Assembly (NCBI RefSeq): GCF_001293465.1
Contig: NZ_JSYZ01000004.1
Location: forward strand, 287,139 to 351,138
Length of the DNA: 64,000 nt
From: Pseudomonas asplenii
GTDB taxonomy: Bacteria > Pseudomonadota > Gammaproteobacteria > Pseudomonadales > Pseudomonadaceae
Direction of reading: 5' to 3'
Made by a program: the position numbers and the translations under genes. Each line of letters starts with the position of its first letter. The first letter of the stretch is position 1. Positions 30,001 to 37,658 of this stretch are shown here, piece after piece. The notes under the pieces were generated by a model that was not told where the DNA came from, made no database searches, and worked only from the letters and a program-made list of their open reading frames with translations.

Positions 30001-30648
30001 GATACCCTCCCGCTCCCCAGCTCGGCCATCTACCTGTTCAGCAACAGCCGCAAGATCAACATCCTCAAGGCCCTGGACGAGCCACAACTGCGGCAACGAC
30101 TGCAAAATGCCTCGACCCTGGTCGAAAGGACTTCCAGTTTCTGGAGACGCCTGCGGCATCGCAACTACGTGGTCGAAACCTCCGCGACCGGAGACCCGGT
30201 TGCGATCCTCAACTGGTCGTTCTTCAAGCTCAAGAGAACCCCCGTCTTCAGGGACGCGGGCCAGTGGTACGTCAAGGAGCAATGGTGGCCGGATATGCTG
30301 GACAAGCGCTATGCCAGCTTCGATGAGCTCGAGCAGGACCTGCAACGGCGGTTCGGCGGGTTCCGGCAGACGCTGGCGACGGAAAATATCACCCTGGTCT
30401 CCACCCCCGCCCTGGCCGCCGCCAGCTACGAGGTCGAACGCTCCCCGCAAGGCGCACCGATCGCGGTTTTCTACCGGGCCTTGCACGAGGCACAAACGAA
30501 AAGGGTCCCTATCGTCAGCGAAGCCGGCAAGCTGTTCGTGGTCAACAGCGACCCCAATTGGTCGGCGGTGAGCGACAGGGCCTTTTCCACCCTCGGCGAC
30601 CTGGAGCGGGCCATCCGGGGGGCCTTGACCGAGCCGCTGGAAATCTGA
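27031..30648 (+). CDS. Large toxin-like protein of unknown payload
   Basis: A 1205-residue protein 17 bases after the metalloprotease gene, probably the third gene of the same transcript. It has no signal peptide. Two adjacent hydrophobic segments (FGYIPVVGNIGNLVFGV and VAILISTLQLAHEVPAIVAG, about residues 535-590) occupy the place where the other island toxins have their membrane-active stretch. A beta module (SYIRVKEQVFQ, about 670) follows, then roughly 400 mostly helical residues ending in LEI. I recognise no catalytic motif. Related by architecture to dermonecrotic/Mcf-like toxins; the specific function is unassigned. Confidence 0.6.
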   Translation: MNHENRSTTLAAELSAVSSAFESHVIELPPGDNLLPSPAFKADGTSIAELTLKFLQSALPHRTFSQDSLANLSPSQLLWSWLSPGEVNSQKAAALVQSIVHSALDDSPGVENNPRVQAFVTLLSRHFASEHPSTPIGLTPDIRQVQADIIHGSLTAQPPTPGLTLAERERRLDAYATRVRTSLANTERGSEAQRNSHFMTHQPFTRPEGYISAGLLAASLDPQERIPIIYTSATRTLANEERTSSRYERTYAAWEIAAGLHQHDAPDNSGSVLNFQYEQFRSEQDRQRVRDLESLGQGLRDHWQEDVLAALDDVTDAQARRSGEADAYQVKAMLASLRRDLVLFGKTSTATQKAVIRTLDYNGQVIIPNLYGYPLEGYAFIPYQPYDQVHRPNRGLMLDLRNVTISAINGDPAFAHWARNHKGTLLQRFNSCDAQGGRDAHWPSAPNLLDTLIDNPSAQLERPVFQGSFPVRQAFNYTGSATAGYRLKYAPFDTIASLYTQLNARNAQARSQTQLFSSTQRHWRTAQKIWASTFGYIPVVGNIGNLVFGVHELNAGMSAQERLGGSVAILISTLQLAHEVPAIVAGTTPLEDTGSPGFGWKVNPQGSEWRFSLEAETLDVVGVESAVEDRETGVEPDTRQPPPALPSVVVTETTVVAQVKDDGSVLELAGKSYIRVKEQVFQSRSSLLGPEQRTVIDPHSESPLFQVHNGSGRWQRLRGLQGGGHCLGKLCYASVSETEVGIEMHPAAPADESAASDTVLFALSKTQRQQAFAAEVVNLETWLSHEQSLAEFKAIYTRERANPHGFWGPAQSYTDWQAIRRMVRDDASRLPLQDIDHPLPNEMLDEIRQQFTRPPHPTLHLDEEASTRALFDKILVPPSSADDLTFLLGHRQSLRLASYTRRILFKYGLTARQLRLLLSERATVRDTVRTVIDERYPDLRERAEILFNSHEFDLQHLPLSQRKLDTFLECLEDQSITVEKFRLIVQCIDTDTLPLPSSAIYLFSNSRKINILKALDEPQLRQRLQNASTLVERTSSFWRRLRHRNYVVETSATGDPVAILNWSFFKLKRTPVFRDAGQWYVKEQWWPDMLDKRYASFDELEQDLQRRFGGFRQTLATENITLVSTPALAAASYEVERSPQGAPIAVFYRALHEAQTKRVPIVSEAGKLFVVNSDPNWSAVSDRAFSTLGDLERAIRGALTEPLEI

Positions 30649-30678
30649 GGCACGGCCCCCGGACGGCGCCATGCACAG

Positions 30679-30736
30679 TTACCGCAGGCCCTGGCGGCAG
30701 GGCACCTACCCTGCCCCTTCGAATCAACCATCGGGC
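30679..30736 (+). promoter_or_regulatory. Shared toxin upstream element D
   Basis: TTACC (30679-30683), then after 23 bases TACCCT (30707-30712), then GCCCC TTCGAATCA and ATCGGGC, with outer arms GCCC (30713-30716) and GGGC (30733-30736). ATG 30745 follows with no Shine-Dalgarno. Confidence 0.6.
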
Positions 30737-30744
30737 CCGCTCCC

Positions 30745-33700
30745 ATGACCGCAACGACCGCAACGACCGCAACGACCGCAACAACCGGCAGCGACCACGC
30801 TGCCGGCTCCCCTGCCCCGGCTCTCAACCGCCACCAGGCCTTTATCGCCAGCCGCCTGCCGGCGCCGCTGACGCAACCCGGCTCGGCCTGCCTCAAGCCG
30901 CTGCTCGACATCACCCCCACCACCCCGGCCTGGTACAGCCGGGCCGACGCCAGCCTGCGCAGCGCCCTGGAAAACAGCCAACTGGCGCGCTGCACCAGCC
31001 AGCATCAACTCGAAAGCCTGCTCGGCCGCATCACGCCCCTGGAGACCTTCGCCGCCCCCCTGCTGAAAACGGCGATCCAACAGGAGACCGGCCTGGACCT
31101 GGACGTGCGCAACACCTATTTCGTGCGCCGCCTGCACGTACGGCGCCCGTCCAGCCTGGGCGGGCTGTTCGACTTTTCCGCCGGCGACCCCAAGCTGCGC
31201 ACCTGGTACTGGGATGTCTCGCTGCTGGAGGCCGCCCTGCACAACTTCACCGCCGGCGAAGCGGCCCAGCCGCCCAACGAGGGCGACGAGTTCATCACCC
31301 ACGACCACAGCACCGCCGACGTGCGGATCGGCGCCTACGACAAGGACCGTACCCTGCCCCTGGCGCCGGAGCGCTTCGCCACGCTGTGCCGCACCCTCGA
31401 CCTGGGCCAACGCTACCAGACGCATCTCACCGCGGTGCTCAACCCCGAAGATACCGCGCAAAAGGCCCTGGTGCGCCAGACCTGGACCACGCACCTGCAC
31501 AACCAGCTGGCCGAGGCTGTCCACCTGGCGCGGATGCAGGCGCACATCCCGGACGACGCCTACCAGATGCTCCGGCAGTGGCTGGCCGGCCGCACCGATA
31601 TCCGCCTGGGCGATCAGGCCGTGAACCCCGGCTGCCTGCGCATGCTCGGTGTCGACCTGAGCGACATCCTCTTCCTGCGCCCCGAGTCCGGCCCGTCACC
31701 GCGGCGCTGCGTGGTCTACATCCCCGGCGACGACCAGCATCCCGTGCGCCACTACGACTCCAGCGCCGACTTCATGGTCGCCTTGCGCACGCGCCTGCAC
31801 CAGGCCCGCTACCGGCGCTTCTTCGCCCAGTTCGTGCCAGTGCGTGAACAGGCGGCATTCTTCATTGCCCTGAAAAAGCGCCTGGACCCCGCCGACCGCC
31901 ACGCGCTGTGGGACGACTACACCGTCGACCCCGCACGGCACGTCGGGCTGGACCTGGTCGAGCAGTCGCTGCGGGTCGGTACCCGCCCGTCCCTGCAGAC
32001 GGCGCTCAAGGACCAGTGCGAACTGAAGATCGGCCGCCTGCTCGGCGACGCCCGCGCCCTGGCCGTGCCCACCGACGACGAGGATCGCGAGGCGCGCATC
32101 GCCCGCTTCCTGGGCTTCGTCGATGCGGCCATGGACCTGCTCAACCTGCTGGTGTTCGTCCCCGGCCTCGGCCAGGTGATGCTGCTGGCCATGGGCACCC
32201 GCCTGCTCCACGAGGTGTACTCGGGCATCGAGGCCTGGGAAGCCGGCGACACCCGCCAGGCCTGGGCCCACCTGCTCGGCGTGGCGGTGAACCTGGCCCT
32301 GATCGGCACCGCCGGCGTGGTGCTGCCCCATGTCGACACCTCGGCCTTCGTCGACGGACTGATCCCGGTGAGTGTCCGTGAAGGCGTCTCGCGGCTGTGG
32401 AAGCCCGACCTCGCACCCTACCGGCACCAACCGAACCTGCCAGCCCGCAGCCAAGCCAATGAACTGGGCCTGCACGAGGCGGCGGACGGGGCCTACCTGC
32501 AGTTGGAGGGCCACTACCACCGCCTGGACGCCATCGGACCGGGCTATTATCGCGCCCGCCACAGCCAGGCCGCCGAACTGCTCAACCCCTATGCCCCCGA
32601 ATTTCGCAGCAACGGCGCCGGCGCCTGGCAACACGAACTCGAGCAGCCCCTGGGCTGGAGCGACGAGCGCCTGTTCCAGCGGCTGGGCGCCGAGGCCGCC
32701 AGCCTCGACGCCGCGACCGCCCGCCGCCTCCAGCACATCAGCGGCGTCGACAGCGATGTGCTGCGCGCCACCCACCAGAACGTCGAGCGGCCACCGGCCC
32801 TGCTCAGCGACAGCGTGACCCGCTTCGCCCTCGACCGCGACCTCGGCCGCCTGGTGCAACGCCTGCAGAACGGCGGTGCATCCAGTGGCAGCCTCGATGA
32901 ACTGCACATGGAACTGCAACTGCTGACCACCGACCCGGTCTGGCCGCGTACCAAGGTGCTCAGGCTGTTCAACGCCGCGGGACGGACGATTCAGGAGTAC
33001 CCGGCGAGCGTCGACGCCCAGGTCCCGCGGATCGACGTGCGCTGGCCGGACCTGGACGCCGACGGCCTGCTCCAGCAGGTGCTGGGCAAGCTCGACGAGG
33101 GCGAGATCCGCAGCCTGCTGCGCGAGGAATTCGGCCAGGCCACCACCAGCCTCCCGGCCCGGGTCGCGTCCCTGCGCCGGCGCCTGGCCGGAGATGCGGT
33201 GAAGCGGCGCGCCGACCTGTTCGAGTCGCACTACCGCTACCGCACCGCCGGCAGCCGTGGCGAACCGGGCACCGGGGTGCTCAAGCAGCACTTCCCCGGC
33301 CTGCCGGACCCGATCGCCGCGGAGCTGGCCCGTGGCGCCGATGCCCTGGAACGCCAACGACTGATCAGCGGGCGCCTGCCGGCGCGCCTGGGCCGGGAAG
33401 CCCGCCACTACCTGCGCAACGTGCGCCTGGCGCGTCAGTACGAGTTGCTGTACCTCGACTCGGCCAGCCAGGCCGAGGCCTACCGTATCGTCCTGAGCAT
33501 GCTGCGCAAGCTGCCGGGCTGGTCGAGCCAGGTGCGCCTGGAAATCCGCGACCGCTTCTTTGGCGGCCCGCTGCTCGACAGCCTCGGCCCGGACACGGCG
33601 CCGATCCGCAAGGTGCTGGTCAGGGACGGCGAGCAATACCTGGCCCATGACGCCGACGGCGAGGAACTGCACGGCCCGGACGACCTCTATGCCAGTGTGC

Positions 33701-35829
33701 TGCACGCCCTGCCCGATACCGAACGCGCCGCGCTGGGCTTTGCCCATGTCGGCCAGGGCGCCCAACTGAAACAGGCCCTGCGCGCCCTGCCGCCGCTGCC
33801 GCGCGAGGACCTGGCCCGCCTGCTGGCCCTGGCGTCGCTGAAGCCGGGCTTTCGCCCGCCGATGCGCCTGGCCGACGGCCGGGTCGGCTACGCCCTCAGC
33901 GGGCGCGGCGAAGGCCTGAGCCGACGCGACGGCCTGGCGCGCCAGCTGTACCCGAACCTGTCCGTCGAGCAGGTGGAGGCCCTGCACGATCTGGGCACCC
34001 TGCGCCCGGCCGAAGCCCTGGCCCGGCTGGAGGCCCTGCAAGCCGAATACCGCGCCCTGGAAACCACCCTGCAAGCCTGGCAACGCGAACCGCAGAGCTA
34101 TATCCAGGCCTTCAACAGAGGCCGGGCCATGGCCGGGATCCTCCGCTGCTGGCGCCATGAAATGGAGCCCGGCGCCATCGGCCTGCTCAAGCTCAAGGGC
34201 AACCTGGGCCGCCTGCCGGTGCTCCCGGCCAGTTTCGACCAGGTCACTGCGGTGCACCTGGAACACCTGGAGCTGGAGGACTGGTCGACGCTGACGGATT
34301 TTCTCGGCCACTTCGCCAAGCTGGAACGCATCGACGCCTCCAGCCACCTGCTGCCGCACCTGGCCCCGGCGTTTCGGCAGTTGCCGGGCATCCGCTACCT
34401 GCGGCTGCTGGACAACTACGCGACCGCGCTCGGCCCCGACAGCCAGGGTTACTACCGCTTCAAGGCTGGCAGCGACACGCTGTATGCCTTCAAGCACGAG
34501 GACGGCAGTTGGGCTCCGGTCACCCCACCGCCGGGCCGCTTCGATGCCACTGGCCAGTTGGTTTCCCCCAGGCAGCTGCCGTCCTGGACCGACGGCGAAA
34601 TCTGGCAGCACTACCGGCTGCAGGGCACGGCCGCCGACGCGTTCCGCAACCAGGCCGCCCTCACCGGCAAGAGCCCCGCCTGGGAGTATCCGGGTTCGCA
34701 CGAGCGCGCCCGGACCCGGCTGCTGCGCGACCTCAAGTGGGCGTTCCCGGAAAAGACCACCCCGGAGCGTGCCGAGCTGCTCAAGGGCTACAACCTGCTG
34801 CCCAGCCAGTGGCCGCTGCTGAAAAAGGCCCTGCAGGACACCGGCCGGATCCCCGACTGGGCCGAAAGGCACAAGATGCAGATGCAGGACGCCGGCAACC
34901 TGCAACGCTTCGACCTGTTGCAGGCCGAGGTGGTCCCGCAGATCCGCCATCTGCGCAACTTCGAGCTCGCCAAGCTCGAACTCGACCGGGATTTCCCCGA
35001 CTACTACACCCAGGACTTTCTCGACGCCTTCCTGCTCAAGATCGGCTACCAGCGCAATATCCGCAATTGCCTGTACCGCACGGACATCCCGGCGATGTTC
35101 CGCAGCGACGACCGTACCCCGTTCGAACTGGCCCGCGACAACACCCTGCTGGCCCGCGAGGCACCCGGCGAGGAACGCGCGACCACCGAGGAGGCCCTGA
35201 GCGCCAGTTTCAGCCTCGACGATGCCAAAAGTTATGGCCTGGGGGGCGGCCCGGGTGAAGGGCAATTGCGCTACAACAGCCAGTTCGACCGTTACCCGGG
35301 CAGAGGGGACTCCGATACCGAGATGGACACCGAGGTAGACGCCGACAGCGACATGGAAGGCGGCTCGGATACCGGCAGCCCGGACGAGTGGAACCGCGAG
35401 CGCGGCTACAGCCCGCGCCGGCTGCGCCAGAGCGTGGCGTTCCTGTACATGATCGACACCCGGGGCATCGAGGTGGTCCCCGGCCAGGAGAACGAGTTCT
35501 TCAACAGCGCCGGTCCCCAGGGGCTGTTTCCCAACGACGACATCGAAGGCGAAATCTCCGTGCCGGCGCTGGGGCTGAGTGCCGACCGGGTCTGGCTGGT
35601 CAACTCCAGCCAGACCCGCGCCGCCAACGTGCACGCGATCAACGAGGCGGCGGGCGAACAGGCCGCCGGCATCGAGCACGACACCTGGGACGGCGTCGAG
35701 AACCAAGCCGTGTACGACGACCTGATCGACCAGGTCGCGGTGTCCGGCGGGCAGGTGGTGACGGCACCGCCCAACAGCTCGATCTTCTCCGATGACGTGG
35801 TGTGGCCGCATCCGCAGCCGTCGGCCTGA
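30745..35829 (+). CDS. Dermonecrotic-toxin-type effector with cholera/pertussis-type ADP-ribosyltransferase domain
   Basis: A 1694-residue product. Residues 1 to about 1135 are collinear with the NEL effector at 16499, including the hydrophobic segment LLVFVPGLGQVMLLA. LRR remnants follow to about 1240. The C-terminal 250 residues match the R-STS-E plan of cholera/heat-labile/pertussis toxins. R1453 in FRSDDRTPFE corresponds to LYRADSRPPDE of cholera toxin A. S1486-A-S-F-S1490 plus LDDA corresponds to STSISLRSA. E1601-G-E1603 plus ISV corresponds to EQEVSA, the ExE motif of arginine-specific enzymes. A Leu-Tyr-Arg at 1443-1445 is a second candidate for the NAD-binding arginine. An Asp/Glu-rich insert (about 1522-1545) lies between the STS and ExE motifs. 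The start codon ATG is followed by an unusual ACC/GCA repeat encoding TATTATTATT. Predicted to ADP-ribosylate a eukaryotic protein. Confidence 0.8.
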   Translation: MTATTATTATTATTGSDHAAGSPAPALNRHQAFIASRLPAPLTQPGSACLKPLLDITPTTPAWYSRADASLRSALENSQLARCTSQHQLESLLGRITPLETFAAPLLKTAIQQETGLDLDVRNTYFVRRLHVRRPSSLGGLFDFSAGDPKLRTWYWDVSLLEAALHNFTAGEAAQPPNEGDEFITHDHSTADVRIGAYDKDRTLPLAPERFATLCRTLDLGQRYQTHLTAVLNPEDTAQKALVRQTWTTHLHNQLAEAVHLARMQAHIPDDAYQMLRQWLAGRTDIRLGDQAVNPGCLRMLGVDLSDILFLRPESGPSPRRCVVYIPGDDQHPVRHYDSSADFMVALRTRLHQARYRRFFAQFVPVREQAAFFIALKKRLDPADRHALWDDYTVDPARHVGLDLVEQSLRVGTRPSLQTALKDQCELKIGRLLGDARALAVPTDDEDREARIARFLGFVDAAMDLLNLLVFVPGLGQVMLLAMGTRLLHEVYSGIEAWEAGDTRQAWAHLLGVAVNLALIGTAGVVLPHVDTSAFVDGLIPVSVREGVSRLWKPDLAPYRHQPNLPARSQANELGLHEAADGAYLQLEGHYHRLDAIGPGYYRARHSQAAELLNPYAPEFRSNGAGAWQHELEQPLGWSDERLFQRLGAEAASLDAATARRLQHISGVDSDVLRATHQNVERPPALLSDSVTRFALDRDLGRLVQRLQNGGASSGSLDELHMELQLLTTDPVWPRTKVLRLFNAAGRTIQEYPASVDAQVPRIDVRWPDLDADGLLQQVLGKLDEGEIRSLLREEFGQATTSLPARVASLRRRLAGDAVKRRADLFESHYRYRTAGSRGEPGTGVLKQHFPGLPDPIAAELARGADALERQRLISGRLPARLGREARHYLRNVRLARQYELLYLDSASQAEAYRIVLSMLRKLPGWSSQVRLEIRDRFFGGPLLDSLGPDTAPIRKVLVRDGEQYLAHDADGEELHGPDDLYASVLHALPDTERAALGFAHVGQGAQLKQALRALPPLPREDLARLLALASLKPGFRPPMRLADGRVGYALSGRGEGLSRRDGLARQLYPNLSVEQVEALHDLGTLRPAEALARLEALQAEYRALETTLQAWQREPQSYIQAFNRGRAMAGILRCWRHEMEPGAIGLLKLKGNLGRLPVLPASFDQVTAVHLEHLELEDWSTLTDFLGHFAKLERIDASSHLLPHLAPAFRQLPGIRYLRLLDNYATALGPDSQGYYRFKAGSDTLYAFKHEDGSWAPVTPPPGRFDATGQLVSPRQLPSWTDGEIWQHYRLQGTAADAFRNQAALTGKSPAWEYPGSHERARTRLLRDLKWAFPEKTTPERAELLKGYNLLPSQWPLLKKALQDTGRIPDWAERHKMQMQDAGNLQRFDLLQAEVVPQIRHLRNFELAKLELDRDFPDYYTQDFLDAFLLKIGYQRNIRNCLYRTDIPAMFRSDDRTPFELARDNTLLAREAPGEERATTEEALSASFSLDDAKSYGLGGGPGEGQLRYNSQFDRYPGRGDSDTEMDTEVDADSDMEGGSDTGSPDEWNRERGYSPRRLRQSVAFLYMIDTRGIEVVPGQENEFFNSAGPQGLFPNDDIEGEISVPALGLSADRVWLVNSSQTRAANVHAINEAAGEQAAGIEHDTWDGVENQAVYDDLIDQVAVSGGQVVTAPPNSSIFSDDVVWPHPQPSA

Positions 35830-35840
35830 AGCTGAACGGT

Positions 35841-35868
35841 GGCTTCTGGCCGATCATGGCCAGAAGCC
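35841..35868. terminator. Bidirectional hairpin ending the toxin island
   Basis: GGCTTCTGGCC (35841-35851) and GGCCAGAAGCC (35858-35868) form a perfect 11-bp stem with a 6-base loop between two convergent genes. No long T tract follows, so termination is inferred from position and symmetry. Confidence 0.6.
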
Positions 35869-35881
35869 CAGGCGCCGCAAA

Positions 35882-36223
35882 TCAGCCGGCCGGCAAGCGC
35901 TGGCCGGACGCCCGGTCGCCTTCGAGCAGCGAATCCACCACCGCCCGTGCCATTTCCACCGAGTGCAGCAGGCTCCAGAACAGCGAGCGTTCGAAGGGGT
36001 CGGTGTGCAGGCTGAGTTCGTCGCCATTGAGCTGCGCCGATTCGAGCAGGCGCGAGACGTGGGTCAGCGCGTCATAGGCATTGACGCCCGGCTGGATGGC
36101 GAACAGCGAAGGTTTGCCGGGGGATTCGGCGGTGACGGGTTTGGCGCGGGTGACGGTGAGGGGGTCGAGTGAGTCGTCGGCGTCGTGTTCTGACGGGGGA
36201 TCGGGGGTGAGTTTCTTGGTCAT
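35882..36223 (-). CDS. DUF6124 family protein
   Basis: A 113-residue protein beginning MTKKLTPDPP, a start typical of the small DUF6124 family found widely in Pseudomonas. The N-terminal 45 residues are polar and probably disordered; the rest is helical (YDALTHVSRLLESAQ, SLLHSVEMARAVVDSLL). The start at 36223 is supported by GAGGAG 9 bases upstream; an earlier in-frame ATG would place that ribosome site inside the gene. Function unknown. Its mRNA would carry a long, folded leader (36224-36520). Confidence 0.8.
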   Translation of the reverse strand: MTKKLTPDPPSEHDADDSLDPLTVTRAKPVTAESPGKPSLFAIQPGVNAYDALTHVSRLLESAQLNGDELSLHTDPFERSLFWSLLHSVEMARAVVDSLLEGDRASGQRLPAG

Positions 36224-36550
36224 TGCGTAAAGCTCCTCAAGCAATAAAGGAGCTTGTCACCCACGCTGCAACACGGAAGGTGGCAAGCCATGCGCAGGTT
36301 TGCAGACCGGTGCTTGAGGAACCCTCCCGGTAGGCCGAAGCCTCCTGCGCACAGCTCGCCATGACACGAGCGTAAAAATGCCGCTTTCGCGGCGCTGTGC
36401 GCCTCAAGCATCCGGGCTGCAAAACCCGCGTCGCTGAATTTGCAGCGACCTGCGGACTGTATTCCCAGCACCTTGGCGCACACCATAGTGTCCCACGCCT
36501 GATTGTCGTGGGACATATTGGATTGTGTTGAAGGTTGTTTCTTACAGCGA
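36224..36550 (-). other. Structured leader upstream of the DUF6124 gene, no gene
   Basis: This 327-base gap holds no convincing gene but several compact hairpins: TCCCACG/CGTGGGA (36491-36497 with 36507-36513), TCGCTG/CAGCGA (36431-36448) and GCCGC-TTTC-GCGGC (about 36380-36393). Short open frames cross it on the minus strand but read through the hairpins. From memory, a similar sequence recurs before other DUF6124 genes in Pseudomonas, suggesting a conserved untranslated RNA element. The nuclease gene ends at its right edge. Confidence 0.5.
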
Positions 36551-37426
36551 TCAGCCCTTGGCCAGCGACCCCGACACCGGCAGGCTGTCCAGCAGCCGCA
36601 AGCCAGTGGTTTTCACGAAGGTCGCGTAGTCCATCGGCCGCTCGATGCGGGTTTCGGCGTTCGGCAGCACGTAGGCCCAGGCGCGGCCCGAAGCGCTGTC
36701 ATAGACCAGCTTGAACAGGCGCGTCGGCACCCAGACATTGTTGTCGCCGACCGTGCCATGGCCTTCGTCGAACAGCGGGCCGGTGAACACATAGACGTTG
36801 CCGCCCGCACGCTGGGCGAACTTGCGCACGTCGGCCTCGACCTTGCTCCAGATCTTGCGGTTGTTGGTCGGGTCCTGCGGCACCATGTTCGACAGGGCGA
36901 AGGACTGGGCCATGGCATTCGGCGTCGGCGCATCGGCCGCCGGCGCCTGGTGCCCGCGGTCCACCGCCGGCTGCTGGGCGCGGTAGTCGCTCAGCTCGGC
37001 GCGGCCGCCCTTGGGAATGCGCGGGTCGGGGTAGAACTGGTTGGTGCGTTCCTCGCCCTTGGCGTCCTTGAGCTGCGCGGCGTTCAGGCGCTCAACGACG
37101 ACCAGCGGGGTCTTGCTGGTCTGCGAGTACAGCACCGCGAAGGTGTCGGAGCAGAGCGCCATCGGTTTCATGCTCGCCGGTACGCTGCCGAGGTTGATCG
37201 GCCGCGCGTTCGGGAACAGTTGCGCGCAACCGTCGAACGAGGCCTGGCGCTCCTGGCTGGAATACAGGTCGAGGGCCGCGCTCTGGCTGATGGAGCCTGC
37301 GCGGTGCCCCGACTTTTCGTGTGCCGCGGGCGTGTCGAGAAAATCCAGCACACTGCGCGCCTGCACCGCGCCGCTGGTAAACAACAAAAGGGCTGACAAA
37401 CCGACTGCTAACTTGCCTGGTTTCAT
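36551..37426 (-). CDS. Secreted DNA/RNA non-specific endonuclease
   Basis: A 291-residue exported protein: MKPGKLAVGLSALLLFTSGAV is a signal peptide, with likely cleavage after VQA. It carries the NUC1/EndA catalytic signature D156-R-G-H159 followed by QAPAAD, with histidine as general base, and downstream Asn residues (NMVPQ..N) that bind the metal, as in Serratia nuclease and mitochondrial EndoG. It should cut DNA and RNA in the periplasm or outside the cell, for nutrient scavenging or biofilm DNA turnover. The ATG at 37426 is chosen because the signal peptide begins there; a 14-codon longer frame is possible. It is divergent from the methyltransferase gene at 37659. Confidence 0.88.
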   Translation of the reverse strand: MKPGKLAVGLSALLLFTSGAVQARSVLDFLDTPAAHEKSGHRAGSISQSAALDLYSSQERQASFDGCAQLFPNARPINLGSVPASMKPMALCSDTFAVLYSQTSKTPLVVVERLNAAQLKDAKGEERTNQFYPDPRIPKGGRAELSDYRAQQPAVDRGHQAPAADAPTPNAMAQSFALSNMVPQDPTNNRKIWSKVEADVRKFAQRAGGNVYVFTGPLFDEGHGTVGDNNVWVPTRLFKLVYDSASGRAWAYVLPNAETRIERPMDYATFVKTTGLRLLDSLPVSGSLAKG

Positions 37427-37456
37427 GCGTCGCTTCTTTACTCGGGAGGGTCGAAA

Positions 37457-37538
37457 AAAATCCTGCAAAGCCCTCTAGGTCGGGGCTCGGCGAGGCTTCT
37501 ACCATCCACTGCCGGCAAAGGACAAGAAAATCCTGCAA
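37457..37538. repeat. Pair of 12-base direct repeats in a divergent promoter region
   Basis: AAAATCCTGCAA occurs at 37457-37468 and again at 37527-37538, 70 bases apart, in the gap between the nuclease and methyltransferase genes. It could be a repeated binding site; no protein is suggested by the sequence. Confidence 0.4.
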
Positions 37539-37658
37539 CGAGCGTAGGAATCGGCGAAAAGCTGGCAGACTGACAGTACTTAACCCGGAAAACCCGACGA
37601 TTTTCCGCCGCCATGGCGTTAAACTGCCCGGCCCTTTCCGACTGCCGACGTTAGCCCG

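Noticed and set aside
36220..36516. Small open frames upstream of the DUF6124 gene
   Set aside because: They read through several hairpins, are Cys/Gly/Ser-rich without a fold, and lack convincing ribosome sites; a structured RNA leader explains the region better.
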